Source of the DNA: PALSA-612 sp963742925
Lineage (GTDB): Bacteria; Actinomycetota; Thermoleophilia; Gaiellales; Gaiellaceae
Assembly (NCBI GenBank): GCA_963742925.1
Contig: CAVUNV010000016.1
Span: forward strand, 1-64,000
DNA: 64,000 nt
Direction: 5' to 3'
Each line of letters begins with the position of its first letter. Positions within the stretch are counted from its first letter, which is position 1. Of the stretch, positions 1-7,976 are shown one piece after another. The notes under the pieces are model-generated. The model saw only the letters and a program-made list of their open reading frames with translations, did no database searches and had not been told where the DNA came from. Position numbers and translations under genes: made by a program.

Positions 1-1
1 G

Positions 2-346
2 CCGCTCGCCGCTACCACCGTCTTGGCCGGCGTCGCGATCCTGATCGCGATCGCTGAGTGTGGCCAGTTCATCGTGCTCGGCCCGCTAGTCGCGGAAATC
101 GCGCCGCCGCATCTGCTCGGCCGCTACATGTCGCTCTACCAGCTCAGCTTCCTGGTCGGCGTTGCTCTCGGCCAGGCGGTCGGCGGCGTGCTGCTCGGAA
201 CGTCACCCGACACCATCTGGTGGGGCGGCGCCCTGGCGCTGGCACTGACGAGGGAGCCGGCTTCCTTCGACTCGGAAACCGGATACCCGACCCCCCGCTC
301 CCCGACGAAATCCCCGCCGCTGCAGGCCGCGTCAGAGGCCACCTGA
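2..346 (+). CDS. MFS transporter, C-terminal fragment (5' end outside window)
   Basis: The reading frame is open from the first base and encodes the last two or so membrane helices of a major facilitator transporter: hydrophobic stretches flank the loop PPHLLGRYMSLYQLSF, whose GRYMSLYQ sequence is typical of MFS drug-efflux proteins near helix 10, followed by a glycine-rich helix. After the helix ending ALALALT the frame turns into low-quality sequence. The neighbouring frame from about position 240 reads GAGFLRLGNRIPDPP, which looks like the normal cytoplasmic tail of such transporters. I infer a one-base frame break near 240-255. The substrate cannot be told. A minimal frame ends at 346; the alternative frame ends at 525. 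Confidence 0.55.
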   Translation, partial: PLAATTVLAGVAILIAIAECGQFIVLGPLVAEIAPPHLLGRYMSLYQLSFLVGVALGQAVGGVLLGTSPDTIWWGGALALALTREPASFDSETGYPTPRSPTKSPPLQAASEAT

Positions 347-537
347 TGCGCCGAGGGACGGCGGGATCCTCTGACCGGCCGCCCATCGCGGTGACACAAC
401 GCGGCGAAGCCGTTGTCAAGGCGACCGCCTCAAACGCCCTTCGACGACCGCAGCGAAGTGACCTTGAAGGCCGGGGGTGCTCCGGCGTATCGCCTGCCGG
501 CCGGTACCCAACACTGACCCACTAGAGAGGAGAACTG

Positions 538-927
538 ATGAGCGCGTATTCGATCGTGAACCTGAAAGAGGAGGTCGAGGACTCTATGGGCGAGCGCGCG
601 CCCGGGATCGAGGGCCGGTTCGCGCGCAAGCACCTCAACTCCGATCACCTTGGCATCTCCTATCTACGGTATAGCCCCGGCGTCCGCTCACCTTCGGCGC
701 ATAGCCACCGCGAACAGGAGGAGGCCTACGTCGTCATCAGCGGCTCCGGACAAGTCAGACTCGACGACGAGATCCGCGAGCTCCGCTGCTGGGACGTCGT
801 TCGCGTCAACCCCGCAACGGTGCGGGCATTCGAAGCCGGAGACGACGGCCTCGAGCTGATCGCCATCGGCTCCGATCGCCCAGACGGCGGCGACGGCGTC
901 TTCGTAGACCCAGCCTGGATCGACTGA
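538..927 (+). CDS. Single-domain cupin protein
   Basis: A 129-residue protein with one cupin beta-barrel. Motif 1 is visible as His55-x-His57-x3-Glu61 followed by the glycine turn ISGSGQ. In motif 2 the usual VHAF histidine is replaced (VRAF, Arg96), so a complete three-His/one-Glu metal site is absent and metal binding is uncertain. The start is supported by a strong ribosome site, GAGAGGAG, six bases before the ATG. It stands alone, 190 bases after the transporter. The family covers dioxygenases, isomerases and sugar-binding proteins, and nothing here identifies a substrate. It is one of three unrelated-looking cupins within 2.2 kb. Confidence 0.75.
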   Translation: MSAYSIVNLKEEVEDSMGERAPGIEGRFARKHLNSDHLGISYLRYSPGVRSPSAHSHREQEEAYVVISGSGQVRLDDEIRELRCWDVVRVNPATVRAFEAGDDGLELIAIGSDRPDGGDGVFVDPAWID

Positions 928-1018
928 GCAGCGGCGTGCGCTCCCGGGAAGCACGCAACGTGTTCACCCGCCTCGCCGAGCTCTCCGTGCACGGAGCGAA
1001 CGGGGGGAGTATCCAGCG

Positions 1019-1174
1019 TGGGCCGAGCTGCTCGGGTCTCTTGGTCTCGTCGGCCTCGGGCTCGCGCTCGGCGTCGTCGACGCGCTCAGGTACCTTCAGC
1101 GGGCCCGCCGCTCGCGTGCCGGCGCCGAGACCGACGACCAGGAACTGATGCCCCGAGGATTCGTCCCCTGTTAA
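1019..1174 (+). other. Orphan reading frame encoding one membrane helix, no start codon
   Basis: This frame reads AELLGSLGLVGLGLALGV, a convincing hydrophobic helix, followed by basic and acidic residues and a TAA. No ATG, GTG or TTG lies in frame between it and the previous stop. It looks like the tail of a small membrane protein whose 5' end has been lost. The 270 bases between the two flanking cupin genes hold nothing else I can recognise. Confidence 0.25.
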
Positions 1175-1197
1175 TCAAGAGCAACCGGGAGGTGTGT

Positions 1198-1566
1198 ATG
1201 CAGAACTACGACATCAGATATGACGACAAGTACGGTCAGCTTGCGCCGATCGACGTAGCCGCAGAGGGCGCGGGGTATGAGCCGTGGGTGAATGAGACGC
1301 TTACGAGCATGAATAACTCCGTCGTCCGACTCGCCGTGATCGAGGGCGAGCTTGTCGACTGGCACAGCCACGCGCACGAAGACGAGTTCTTTCTCGTGCT
1401 CGAGGGAAAGCTCGAGCTCGAGGTGGAGGGGCGGGAGCCATTCGTCCTTGGTGTGCACCAGGGCGTGACGATCCCGCGTGGCGTCCTTCACCATCCGCGC
1501 GCGCACGGACGCACGGTCTTGCTGATGGTCGAGCCGGCCACGGTGATCCCGACCGGGAACGATTGA
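1198..1566 (+). CDS. Cupin-domain protein
   Basis: A 122-residue single-domain cupin. The metal-site motif is well kept: WHSHAHEDEFFLVLEGK (His56, His58, His60, with acidic residues 61-63) and the second motif TIPRGVLHH (His98/99). The fold is that of small mannose-6-phosphate-isomerase-like cupins. The open frame extends upstream to 1018, but the ATG at 1198 is preceded by GGGAGG at a good distance and everything upstream of it is arginine-rich shadow sequence, so 1198 is chosen. It has no operon partner. The function is unknown; a metal-dependent enzyme or sensor of a small molecule is possible. Confidence 0.75.
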   Translation: MQNYDIRYDDKYGQLAPIDVAAEGAGYEPWVNETLTSMNNSVVRLAVIEGELVDWHSHAHEDEFFLVLEGKLELEVEGREPFVLGVHQGVTIPRGVLHHPRAHGRTVLLMVEPATVIPTGND

Positions 1567-1710
1567 CCTGGGCCGCTTGAAGCTAGGAGTCTCGAGCGGC
1601 GAACGCGTTTCGTGCGGGCTCATCAGGTGTTACGGCCTCAGCGATCGCGTCGACGAGAGCCGTGACTCCTGCGACGGCGGCCCTGTCGACCCCCTCCTTC
1701 CATGGAGGGC

Positions 1711-1909
1711 TCACAGGCGGCGATACCCGTAGACGCCATGGCTGGCATAGAAACCGTGATCCACGTTCCCGGGCGTGCGCGGACAGCGCCTCCTTCACCG
1801 ACGATGTCGGAATCGGAGCGCAGAGCAAGGCCTCGACGGCGCCCCGTATCTCGCGAACACACATGGGATTGCCGGCGCGCTGAAGAACTGAACTCACCGC
1901 GCCGAGCAC
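1711..1909 (-). pseudogene. HARE-type winged helix-turn-helix protein, frameshifted
   Basis: Read from a GTG at 1909, the protein contains GNPMCVREIRGAVEALL and PTSSVKEALSAHAR, which match the HARE-HTH winged-helix fold (a DNA-binding domain common in actinobacterial restriction and chromatin proteins). After GSRF the frame leaves the domain. The expected ending (HGVYGYRRL then a stop at 1711) lies in another frame, so a one-base break sits near 1750-1760. The uninterrupted frame would run on to 1583 with unrelated sequence. Either the gene is dead or the assembly has an indel. No partner gene is adjacent. Confidence 0.5.
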
Positions 1910-2244
1910 AGCACCTTGCCGGAGGCCGAGTGGCCGCGGCTGTTGACTTTCACGCTGCTGCTGGGCGCCTATCTGTTGGAGCAGCGTCGATCACGGTGCG
2001 GAAGTTCAACCTGAAGTCGATCGTAAACGTGCTCCGTTTGTTCCAATCCGCTCGATTTGCAGGGGAAACCACATCAACCAAAGTGTCAGGTACGAACCCC
2101 GTCTAGCGGTCGGCTTCGTCGAGTTCACGGTCGTCTGTGCAGCTGATCGGGTGTAGGTCATGCGCGGCGTTGTCGATGCGAGTGGAGTGGTGGAGGTCCG
2201 GGGCGCTCGCTGGGCATCGGACCTCGCTGCGGGCGTGGGCAGGT
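1910..2244. other. Intergenic stretch without a supported gene
   Basis: No convincing gene is present. On the plus strand a short frame around 1905-1995 reads AEWPRLLTFTLLLGAYLLEQ, which resembles a protein fragment, but it has an upstream stop and only a TTG as possible start, so I treat it as a remnant. Plus-strand frames from 2137 onward are out-of-frame readings of the cupin gene that ends at 2245. No terminator or repeat stands out. Confidence 0.35.
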
Positions 2245-2742
2245 CTAGGTGGGGATGCCGGGAGGGCCGAGGATCTCGATCCCGTGCTCGGCTGCCGCTG
2301 CCATCATCGTGTCCATGGCGGGTGGTTGGAGCGAGGTGGGCGGGACGGTGAGTGACTGCGCAGGCTCAGAGAGCACGTGGATGAACTCTTCGAGGCCGGC
2401 CGGCTCGACTACGAGGAGGAAGCGGGCTTGCTCGGAGGCGACGGTGAAGGTGTGGGGCACGTCGCGTGGGCCGTAGACGAATGATCCTTCGGTGGCGGTA
2501 ATTACTCGACCGTCGACCCAGAACGTCAGCTCACCGGAGAGGACGTAGAACCACTCGTCCTCCTGATGGTGGACATGCAGCGGCGAGCCGTGCCCGCGGG
2601 GCGCCCAGTTCTCGGTGACGGCGACGCGGCCACCTGTCTGCTCGCCGGTTGACTTGATTGTGCAGAGGGCGCCGAGAAACCAGCGCGCGTCGCCCTCGCC
2701 CTGCTGCAGTGCGATCGGGACTGCGGAAGTCGTCTGGTTCAT
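2245..2742 (-). CDS. Quercetinase-like cupin protein
   Basis: A 165-residue cupin with full motifs: PLHVHHQEDEWFYVLSGE (His56, His58, Glu61/Glu63) and GPRDVPHTF (His97). A longer C-terminal tail (HVLSEPAQSL onward, ending GIEILGPPG) is typical of quercetin 2,3-dioxygenase-related actinobacterial cupins, which bind a metal and oxidise or bind phenolic compounds. The ATG is preceded by GGAAGGAG. The gene is divergent from a TetR regulator across a 112-base gap holding a clear promoter, so it is the likely target of that regulator. The actual substrate is not deducible. Confidence 0.8.
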   Translation of the reverse strand: MNQTTSAVPIALQQGEGDARWFLGALCTIKSTGEQTGGRVAVTENWAPRGHGSPLHVHHQEDEWFYVLSGELTFWVDGRVITATEGSFVYGPRDVPHTFTVASEQARFLLVVEPAGLEEFIHVLSEPAQSLTVPPTSLQPPAMDTMMAAAAEHGIEILGPPGIPT

Positions 2743-2793
2743 GAGCTTCTCCTTCCCCTATTTCGCGTTACTGTCTGTTTCATGATCGAGTCG

Positions 2794-2823
2794 AGCCTAC
2801 ACCGACCCTGTTGCGTCTGTCAA
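2794..2823 (-). promoter_or_regulatory. Promoter for the cupin gene at 2742
   Basis: On the minus strand TTGACA (2823-2818) and TAGGCT (2799-2794) are separated by 18 bases, a good sigma70-type pair pointing at the cupin. The tetR start lies 32 bases away on the other side, so an operator bound by the TetR protein would control both genes. I do not see an unambiguous palindromic operator. Confidence 0.5.
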
Positions 2824-2854
2824 GTTTCGTTGTACATCGTGTATCGTGGTTTGG

Positions 2855-3448
2855 ATGGCCCGCGCGTACAAGCTCAGGCGCCGCGCGGAGCACCAAGACC
2901 AGACGCGGCAGAAGATCGTTGACGCAACGATCGAGCTGCACCGATCGATCGGCGCAGCGCAGACCACGATCAGCGAGATCGCGAAGCGGGCCGGGGTGGG
3001 GAGAGTGACCGTCTACCGCCACTTCCCCGACGAGGAAAGCCTGTTCTACGCCTGCAGCGGCCACTACTTCTCACAGCACCCGTTTCCCGACATCGCTCGC
3101 TGGCGACAGATCCCCGACCCGGTCGAGCGTCTCAAGACCGGGTTACGCGAGAGCTACGCCTGGTACGAGGAGAACGCGCAGATGATCGGCATGGCCCTAG
3201 CCGAAGCCCGTGACCTCCCCATGATGGCCCCATACCACGCCTACTGGGACGATGCCGCCGAAACGCTCGCCGCCGCCTGGCGCACCCGCGGACAACAACG
3301 CAAGAACCAGAAAGCAGCCATCGTTCTCGCTCTCAGCTTCGACACGCACCGCACCCTCACCCGCGAGCAGCAGCTGAGCACTGAGCGGGCGATCGCACTC
3401 ATGAGCCGGTTAGTCGAGAACGCCACGCAGCAGACCAGCGGCTCGTGA
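2855..3448 (+). CDS. TetR-family transcriptional regulator
   Basis: A 197-residue one-domain repressor. The N-terminal helix-turn-helix is clear: TTISEIAKRAGVGRVTVYRH at about residues 37-56, followed by FPDEESLFYA, the classical TetR signature. The C-terminal ligand-binding half is helical and not assignable. The ATG at 2855 was taken over the GTG at 2846 because the family usually starts with a short basic arm. The gene is divergent from the cupin at 2245-2742, the common arrangement of a TetR repressor and its target. It probably represses that cupin and itself, and is released by a small ligand. Confidence 0.85.
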   Translation: MARAYKLRRRAEHQDQTRQKIVDATIELHRSIGAAQTTISEIAKRAGVGRVTVYRHFPDEESLFYACSGHYFSQHPFPDIARWRQIPDPVERLKTGLRESYAWYEENAQMIGMALAEARDLPMMAPYHAYWDDAAETLAAAWRTRGQQRKNQKAAIVLALSFDTHRTLTREQQLSTERAIALMSRLVENATQQTSGS

Positions 3449-3572
3449 TCACAGGTCGGGTCGAGTCGCAGATAGAGCGTCCGCGCGCGAGTCGCCGCCC
3501 AAGCGACGGGCGAACGGCCCAAGTCGTAAGCACCGATGATTCCGGCCTCATCCGGTCGGCGAATACTGTGAC

Positions 3573-3596
3573 TAGTCCGCCCGCGTCAGCGGACTA
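3573..3596. repeat. Perfect 8-bp inverted repeat in a gap between converging genes
   Basis: TAGTCCGC (3573-3580) and GCGGACTA (3589-3596) pair perfectly around an 8-base loop. It sits in the 241-base gap between the tetR gene and the converging zinc-ribbon gene, so it may serve as a two-way terminator, although no T run follows. The core GTCAGCGGAC recurs in the repeats at 19372 and 20564. Nothing else is recognisable between 3449 and 3689. Confidence 0.4.
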
Positions 3597-3689
3597 ACTA
3601 TCTCAAGTTCGCGAACGCTCGTCGTTCTACGATGCGATCAGCCGTCCGATCAGCATGAGTCCCCTCGACGCGGTGCTGCCAGACTCTGC

Positions 3690-4349
3690 CTAGCGATCCG
3701 GCTCGGATCGACGGCGCCGCGACAGATCCTGCTCAAGGTACATCGCGAGGGCTTGAGTTAGCGACATGTCGCCGCGAGTCACGGCTTCGTTGACACGTTC
3801 GAAGCGCTCGTCCTCTTCGATCTTCAGCGCTTCCTCTCGTAGCCGTTCATAGGTCTTCCTGTGCATCCCTTTTGGCCGTGGTGGGAATGGGGCCTCGGGC
3901 ATTGATGCCCCGCCGAGCTCCTTCCGGATGTCCATCGCGCGAGCCATGCGGCGGGCGCCCCGCGTACGGCGACCGCGCTGGCTCAGGTACTGAATCCTTC
4001 CGCACGTGCGGCATACAAGCCACGCGTCGGCGAACCGTAGAAACAGCCGGCGTGCCCTCGCAGAACATCCGGGACAGAGGAACCAGAGGCGTCTGCCTCC
4101 AAACGGCGTGCGGTGGTCCCACGTCAACGAGAGCGTGTAACTCCCATCGTGCCGTAACCCCTCGACCACATGGACGAATGAGCAGGCTACGCCGATGTCA
4201 TCGCCGTCGGCGAAGGCGGTCAGCGATACTCGGACCCGGTTGTTACTCTCGCCTCCGAGGAGTTCGACTGAACGTGGAAGAGGTTGCCCTGCCATGAACA
4301 AATCCGACACGACGACCGACGGCACCGCGGCGGTTACCGGAGCGGCCAT
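3690..4349 (-). CDS. Zinc-ribbon protein of unknown function
   Basis: A 219-residue protein with a four-cysteine ribbon: CPGC (Cys92, Cys95) and CRTC (Cys113, Cys116), the second followed by GRIQYLSQR. The pattern of a CPxC, an aromatic stretch, CRxC and Y-x-SQR belongs to a widespread uncharacterised family often found in accessory DNA. The N-terminal 80 residues are beta-rich and may be a binding domain; the C-terminal 80 residues are charged and helical. A second possible start is the ATG at 4295. The gene lies next to tRNA-Lys, a common insertion site, but no duplicated tRNA end is seen here. Confidence 0.65.
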   Translation of the reverse strand: MAAPVTAAVPSVVVSDLFMAGQPLPRSVELLGGESNNRVRVSLTAFADGDDIGVACSFVHVVEGLRHDGSYTLSLTWDHRTPFGGRRLWFLCPGCSARARRLFLRFADAWLVCRTCGRIQYLSQRGRRTRGARRMARAMDIRKELGGASMPEAPFPPRPKGMHRKTYERLREEALKIEEDERFERVNEAVTRGDMSLTQALAMYLEQDLSRRRRSEPDR

Positions 4350-4528
4350 GGCACCACCTCATGACAGAAGATACAAGTCGGCCGGTTCGGTGCCAATGCA
4401 ATCAACAGACGAAATAAACAGTCAGATTTTGGGTCGAACGATAGCCGGAACCGCGCTCCAACCCCCGTTTCGCCTCTGGGCTCAAGAAGACGACTGCAGA
4501 ACAGGCGCACTTGCAGGGAGAAAGCAAG

Positions 4529-4601
4529 TGGGCCGGGCTGGACTCGAACCAGCGACCTTGGGATTAAAAGTCCCCTGCTCTACCAGCTGAGCTACCGGCC
4601 C
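4529..4601 (-). tRNA. tRNA-Lys (anticodon UUU)
   Basis: The minus strand folds into a full cloverleaf of 73 bases: acceptor arms GGGCCGG/CCGGCCC, D-arm TAGCTCAGCTGGTAGAGCA, anticodon loop CTTTTAA giving UUU (Lys), and T-arm with GGTTCGAGTCC. CCA is not encoded. The 179 bases between this gene and 4350 are noticeably lower in GC than the rest and hold no gene. Confidence 0.95.
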
Positions 4602-4674
4602 TCCCGGCGAGTTTAGAGTCTCGCGCCGACCCGAACCGCGCTTCGGCTCCCGCGGCGGCTGAGAGAATCGTTCG

Positions 4675-5676
4675 ATGGCCACCGGCTCCCGCAAGGTTCT
4701 CGTGACCGACTTCGCATGGCCCTCGCTCGACATCGAGCGGGAGTTGCTGGCCGCCGCCGACGCCGAGTTGCTCGTCGCCGACACCGGCGACGAGGAGGAG
4801 CTCGTCCTCCTCGCGCCGTCGGTCGACGCGATCCTGACCAACTGGAAGCGCGTGCCGGCGGCCGCGCTCGACCTGGCGCCGAACTGTCTCGTCGTCTCGC
4901 GCTATGGCGTCGGCGTCGACAACATCCCGGTCGACCGGGCGACGGAGCTCGGCATCCTCGTCGTCAACGTGCCCGACTTCTGCCTGGAGGAGGTCTCCGA
5001 TCACGCGATGGCCCTCCTTCTCGCCTGCGCGCGGCGGATCGTCACCTTCGCGCGCGCAACGCGTGAGGGCCGCTGGGATCTCGCCGGCCCCGGCCGCGGG
5101 TTGCCGAGGCTTCGCGAGCAGACACTCGGGCTCGTCGGCTTCGGGAGCATCGCGCAGGCCCTCGTGCCGAAGGCGTGCGGATTCGGGATGCGCGTCATCG
5201 CCTATACGCCCCGGCTCGCTCCGACGACGGGTGGAGACGTCGAGCTGACGGACGATCTCGGTCATCTACTCGCCGAGTCCGACTACGTGTCGCTCCACGC
5301 ACCGGCGACGGACGAGACCCGCGGCCTGATCGGCGAGGAGCAGCTCAGGCTGATGAAGCCGACCGCGTACCTCGTCAACACGTCGCGCGGCGCGCTCGTC
5401 GACGGGGAGGCACTGCACCGCGCCCTGAGCGAGGGCTGGATCGCAGGCGCGGCTCTGGACGTTCTCGACCGGGAGCCCCCGCAGCCGGACGACCCGCTGC
5501 TCCGGCTGGACAACGTGATCGTCACGCCTCACGCCGCGTTCTACTCCGAGACGGCCATCGCCGAGCTGCAGGCGAAAGCCGCTGGCAACGTCGCGGCGGT
5601 GCTGCGCGGCGACGTGCCCGCGACCGTCGTCAACCCGGATGTCCTGACGCGGCTGAACCTGCGGCTACGGCGCTGA
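4675..5676 (+). CDS. D-isomer-specific 2-hydroxyacid dehydrogenase (phosphoglycerate dehydrogenase-like)
   Basis: A 333-residue NAD-dependent dehydrogenase of the PGDH/CtBP group. The Rossmann glycine motif LGLVGFGSIA lies at about residues 151-160. The catalytic triad is visible as Arg238 (VNTSRGA), Glu267 (LDREPP) and His286 (TPHAAF). It lacks the C-terminal ACT/ASB domains of biosynthetic SerA, so it may act on another 2-hydroxyacid. A GAGAAT box six bases before the ATG suggests a leaderless transcript. It converges with the enolase-like gene, overlapping it by 12 bases at the 3' ends. Confidence 0.85.
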   Translation: MATGSRKVLVTDFAWPSLDIERELLAAADAELLVADTGDEEELVLLAPSVDAILTNWKRVPAAALDLAPNCLVVSRYGVGVDNIPVDRATELGILVVNVPDFCLEEVSDHAMALLLACARRIVTFARATREGRWDLAGPGRGLPRLREQTLGLVGFGSIAQALVPKACGFGMRVIAYTPRLAPTTGGDVELTDDLGHLLAESDYVSLHAPATDETRGLIGEEQLRLMKPTAYLVNTSRGALVDGEALHRALSEGWIAGAALDVLDREPPQPDDPLLRLDNVIVTPHAAFYSETAIAELQAKAAGNVAAVLRGDVPATVVNPDVLTRLNLRLRR

Positions 5677-6951
5677 CAGGGGCGCCAGCGCGGCGCGGCC
5701 GGCAAAGACGGCGTCGCCGCCGAGCTCGGCCTCGATGCGGAGCAGGCGGTTCCACTTCGCGGTGCGCTCGGAGCGCATCGTCGAGCCGACCTTGATCTGG
5801 CCCGTTCGCCAGCCGACCGCCAGGTCGGCGAGCCAGCTGTCCTCGGTCTCGCCGGAGCGTGCCGAGAGCACGGTCGCGTAGCCTGCCTCGCGGGCGCGAT
5901 CGACGACCGCGCGGGCGGCCGACAGCGTCCCGATCTGGTTCGGCTTGACCAGCACCGCGTTCGCCACGCCGTCGGCGATCCCGCGTTCGAGTCGGCCGAG
6001 GCTGGTCGCGAACAGGTCGTCGCCGAGCAGCTGGAGTCCGGCCAGTCGATTCCCGGCGGTCGTCCATCCTTCCCAGTCGTCCTCGGCGAGCGGGTCCTCC
6101 AGCGAGACGAGCGGATAGGCCGCGGCCCAACCGGCCAACTCCTCGACCAGCTCCGCTGCGCTCAGGCTGCGCTGCTCGGCAGCGAGGCGATAGGACCCGC
6201 CCGGCTCGAGGAGTTGCGTCGCGGCGACGTCGACCGCGATCGCGACGTCCTCGCCCGGGGTCAGCCGCGCGCGCTCGATGCCGAGAGTGAGCAGCTCGAG
6301 CGCCTCGCGATTCGACGACAGCACCGGGCCGAGGCCTCCCTCGTCTGCGACCAGCGCCACCACGAGCCCGCGCTCGGCGGCGACCTCGGCGGTCGCCCGC
6401 CTCACGCGCCAGGCCCACTCGATCGCCTCGGCGAAGTTGGCGGCGCCGAGCGGGACTGCGAGGAAGTCCTGTACGTCGACGGCGAAGCCGGCATGCGCGC
6501 CGCCGGAGATGACGTTCACCATCGGCAGCGGCATCAGAGGCCTTGCGCCGGCCGAGGCCAGGCGGTAGAGGGGCTCGCCGCCCGCGTCCGCGGCCGCGAC
6601 CGCGGATGCGACGGAGACGGCCAGGACGGCGTTGGCTCCCAGCCGCCCGAGGTCGGCCGTGCCGTCCGCGGCCGCCAGTGCCGCGTCGATCGTCTCCTGC
6701 TCGCCGGCCTCGAGGCCGGCGACCGCGTCCGCGAGCGCGCCGAGAACGTTGGCGACGGCGTTTCTGACGCCGAGGCCGCCGTACCGCTCGCCTCCGTCGC
6801 GCAGCTCGCGGGCCTCGTGGCTTCCGGTCGACGCTCCCGAGGGAACGATCGCGCTCCCCTTCGCCCCGCCGGCGAGGACGACCTCGCAGCCGACGGTCGG
6901 GTTCCCGCGGGAGTCGAGCGCCTCCCACGCGAACACGCGGTCGATCTTCAC
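5665..6951 (-). CDS. Enolase-family protein, divergent
   Basis: A 428-residue protein recognisable as enolase: EALDSRGNPTV and SGASTG at the N-terminus, VADEGGLGP, SLEDPLAEDDW, LLGDDLF, VLVKPNQIGT and SGETEDSWLADLAVG in order. It differs from standard enolase at key sites: the SHRSGETED histidine is alanine (about Ala364), and the FQEFM glutamate is aspartate (VQDFL). It may be a paralogue with altered activity rather than the glycolytic enzyme. I chose the GTG at 6951 because it overlaps the upstream stop as GTGA and gives the usual short N-terminus; the frame extends to 6966. It is coupled to the kinase-fold gene upstream. Confidence 0.8.
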   Translation of the reverse strand: MKIDRVFAWEALDSRGNPTVGCEVVLAGGAKGSAIVPSGASTGSHEARELRDGGERYGGLGVRNAVANVLGALADAVAGLEAGEQETIDAALAAADGTADLGRLGANAVLAVSVASAVAAADAGGEPLYRLASAGARPLMPLPMVNVISGGAHAGFAVDVQDFLAVPLGAANFAEAIEWAWRVRRATAEVAAERGLVVALVADEGGLGPVLSSNREALELLTLGIERARLTPGEDVAIAVDVAATQLLEPGGSYRLAAEQRSLSAAELVEELAGWAAAYPLVSLEDPLAEDDWEGWTTAGNRLAGLQLLGDDLFATSLGRLERGIADGVANAVLVKPNQIGTLSAARAVVDRAREAGYATVLSARSGETEDSWLADLAVGWRTGQIKVGSTMRSERTAKWNRLLRIEAELGGDAVFAGRAALAPLSAP

Positions 6952-7895
6952 GGAAGTCGCTCCCACGTCTCCAGGACGTCGGCCGGAGGGTCACGCAGCA
7001 GCCCGGAACCGAGCTCTCTCACCCGCTGCCGCTCGGACGGGTCCAGGTAGGCGGCCGGCGACTTCCCGTCTACACGCGCGAGCAGCAGGCAGGCGACGTT
7101 CGGGCTCAGGTCTCCGTCGGCTTCTCCGTAGCCGTCGAGGAACGCCTCCGAGACGGCGCGGTAGCCCGCGGCGTCGAGCGGGCGGTGGACGGATTTCAGC
7201 AGCAAGTGGGTGAGCAGGAAGGCGAGGTCGAAGACCGGATCGCCATGGTGGGCGACCTCCCAGTCGAGCACCCACAGTCCGTCCGTGCCGGTCAACACGT
7301 TCTTCGGCGAGAAGTCCCCGTGGACGACGCAGAGCCGCCGCTGCAGCAGCCGGTCTGCGATCGCGCCGATCTGCGGGGCGAGCTCCGGATGGCGCTCGGC
7401 GACGACCCGGTGAAAGGGGTCGATCCTGAGCTGGACGAAGATCTCCACGTTCGAGAAGCCGGGCGGCACGTCCGCCGAGTGCCAGGCGGCGAGCAGCTCG
7501 CCCAGCTTCCGGCCGACCGACGGGTCGATCCTCCCCGCGAGCAGCTCGTCGCGCCAGTTCACCCAGCTCGCCGGGGCGAGCTCGAGGGTCGCGATCGATG
7601 CATCACCGTCGAGGTCGACGACCTGTGGGACGGCGTACGGCGTCACGGCGTGGGCGAATCGAAGCGCCTCCGCCTCACCGGCGATCCGGCCGACGTCTGC
7701 GACCCACGTCTGCGCCACGCGAAGCTCCGGCAACGCCCGCTTGACGACGAGCGAGACGCCCTGCCCTCTCACCGCCACGATCTCGCTCGAGACACCTCCG
7801 CGGAGCGGCTCGACGGAGAGCGCCGTGCCCGGGTCGATGATGCCCCGGGCGGCCAGGTAGTCGGCGATTCCTTGCTCGGACAGCAATGCACTCAC
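6948..7895 (-). CDS. Aminoglycoside-phosphotransferase (APH) fold kinase
   Basis: A 315-residue APH-family phosphotransferase. The catalytic loop reads VVHGDFSPKNVL (Brenner motif HGD-x4-N) and the metal-binding aspartate follows in VLDWEVAHHGDPVFD. The N-lobe carries SLVVKRALPEL with the ATP-binding lysine. These proteins phosphorylate small hydroxyl compounds such as sugars, choline, methylthioribose or antibiotics. The frame is open far upstream (to 8573) but would overlap a real gene, so the GTG at 7895 is used (GTG 7898 also possible). It overlaps the enolase-like gene by four bases (GTGA), which suggests that both act in one pathway. Confidence 0.8.
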   Translation of the reverse strand: MSALLSEQGIADYLAARGIIDPGTALSVEPLRGGVSSEIVAVRGQGVSLVVKRALPELRVAQTWVADVGRIAGEAEALRFAHAVTPYAVPQVVDLDGDASIATLELAPASWVNWRDELLAGRIDPSVGRKLGELLAAWHSADVPPGFSNVEIFVQLRIDPFHRVVAERHPELAPQIGAIADRLLQRRLCVVHGDFSPKNVLTGTDGLWVLDWEVAHHGDPVFDLAFLLTHLLLKSVHRPLDAAGYRAVSEAFLDGYGEADGDLSPNVACLLLARVDGKSPAAYLDPSERQRVRELGSGLLRDPPADVLETWERLP

Positions 7896-7976
7896 CACGG
7901 GAGCTTGCCCTACTGCAGCGGCCGCCGCCCTGCACTCTTCGTCACCGAGGAGCCCGCTCGTTATAGTCGGGCGCCC

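Noticed and set aside
2137..2355. A 72-codon plus-strand gene
   Set aside because: It overlaps the well-supported cupin on the other strand and has no coding features of its own.
3690..4601. An integration scar at tRNA-Lys, as at tRNA-Val
   Set aside because: No second copy of the tRNA-Lys 3' end is present in the window.
5630..6994. A 454-codon minus-strand frame rich in Arg opposite/alongside the enolase gene
   Set aside because: It is the shifted reading of the same strand as the enolase gene; composition is almost pure Arg/Gly/Pro and no motif is present.
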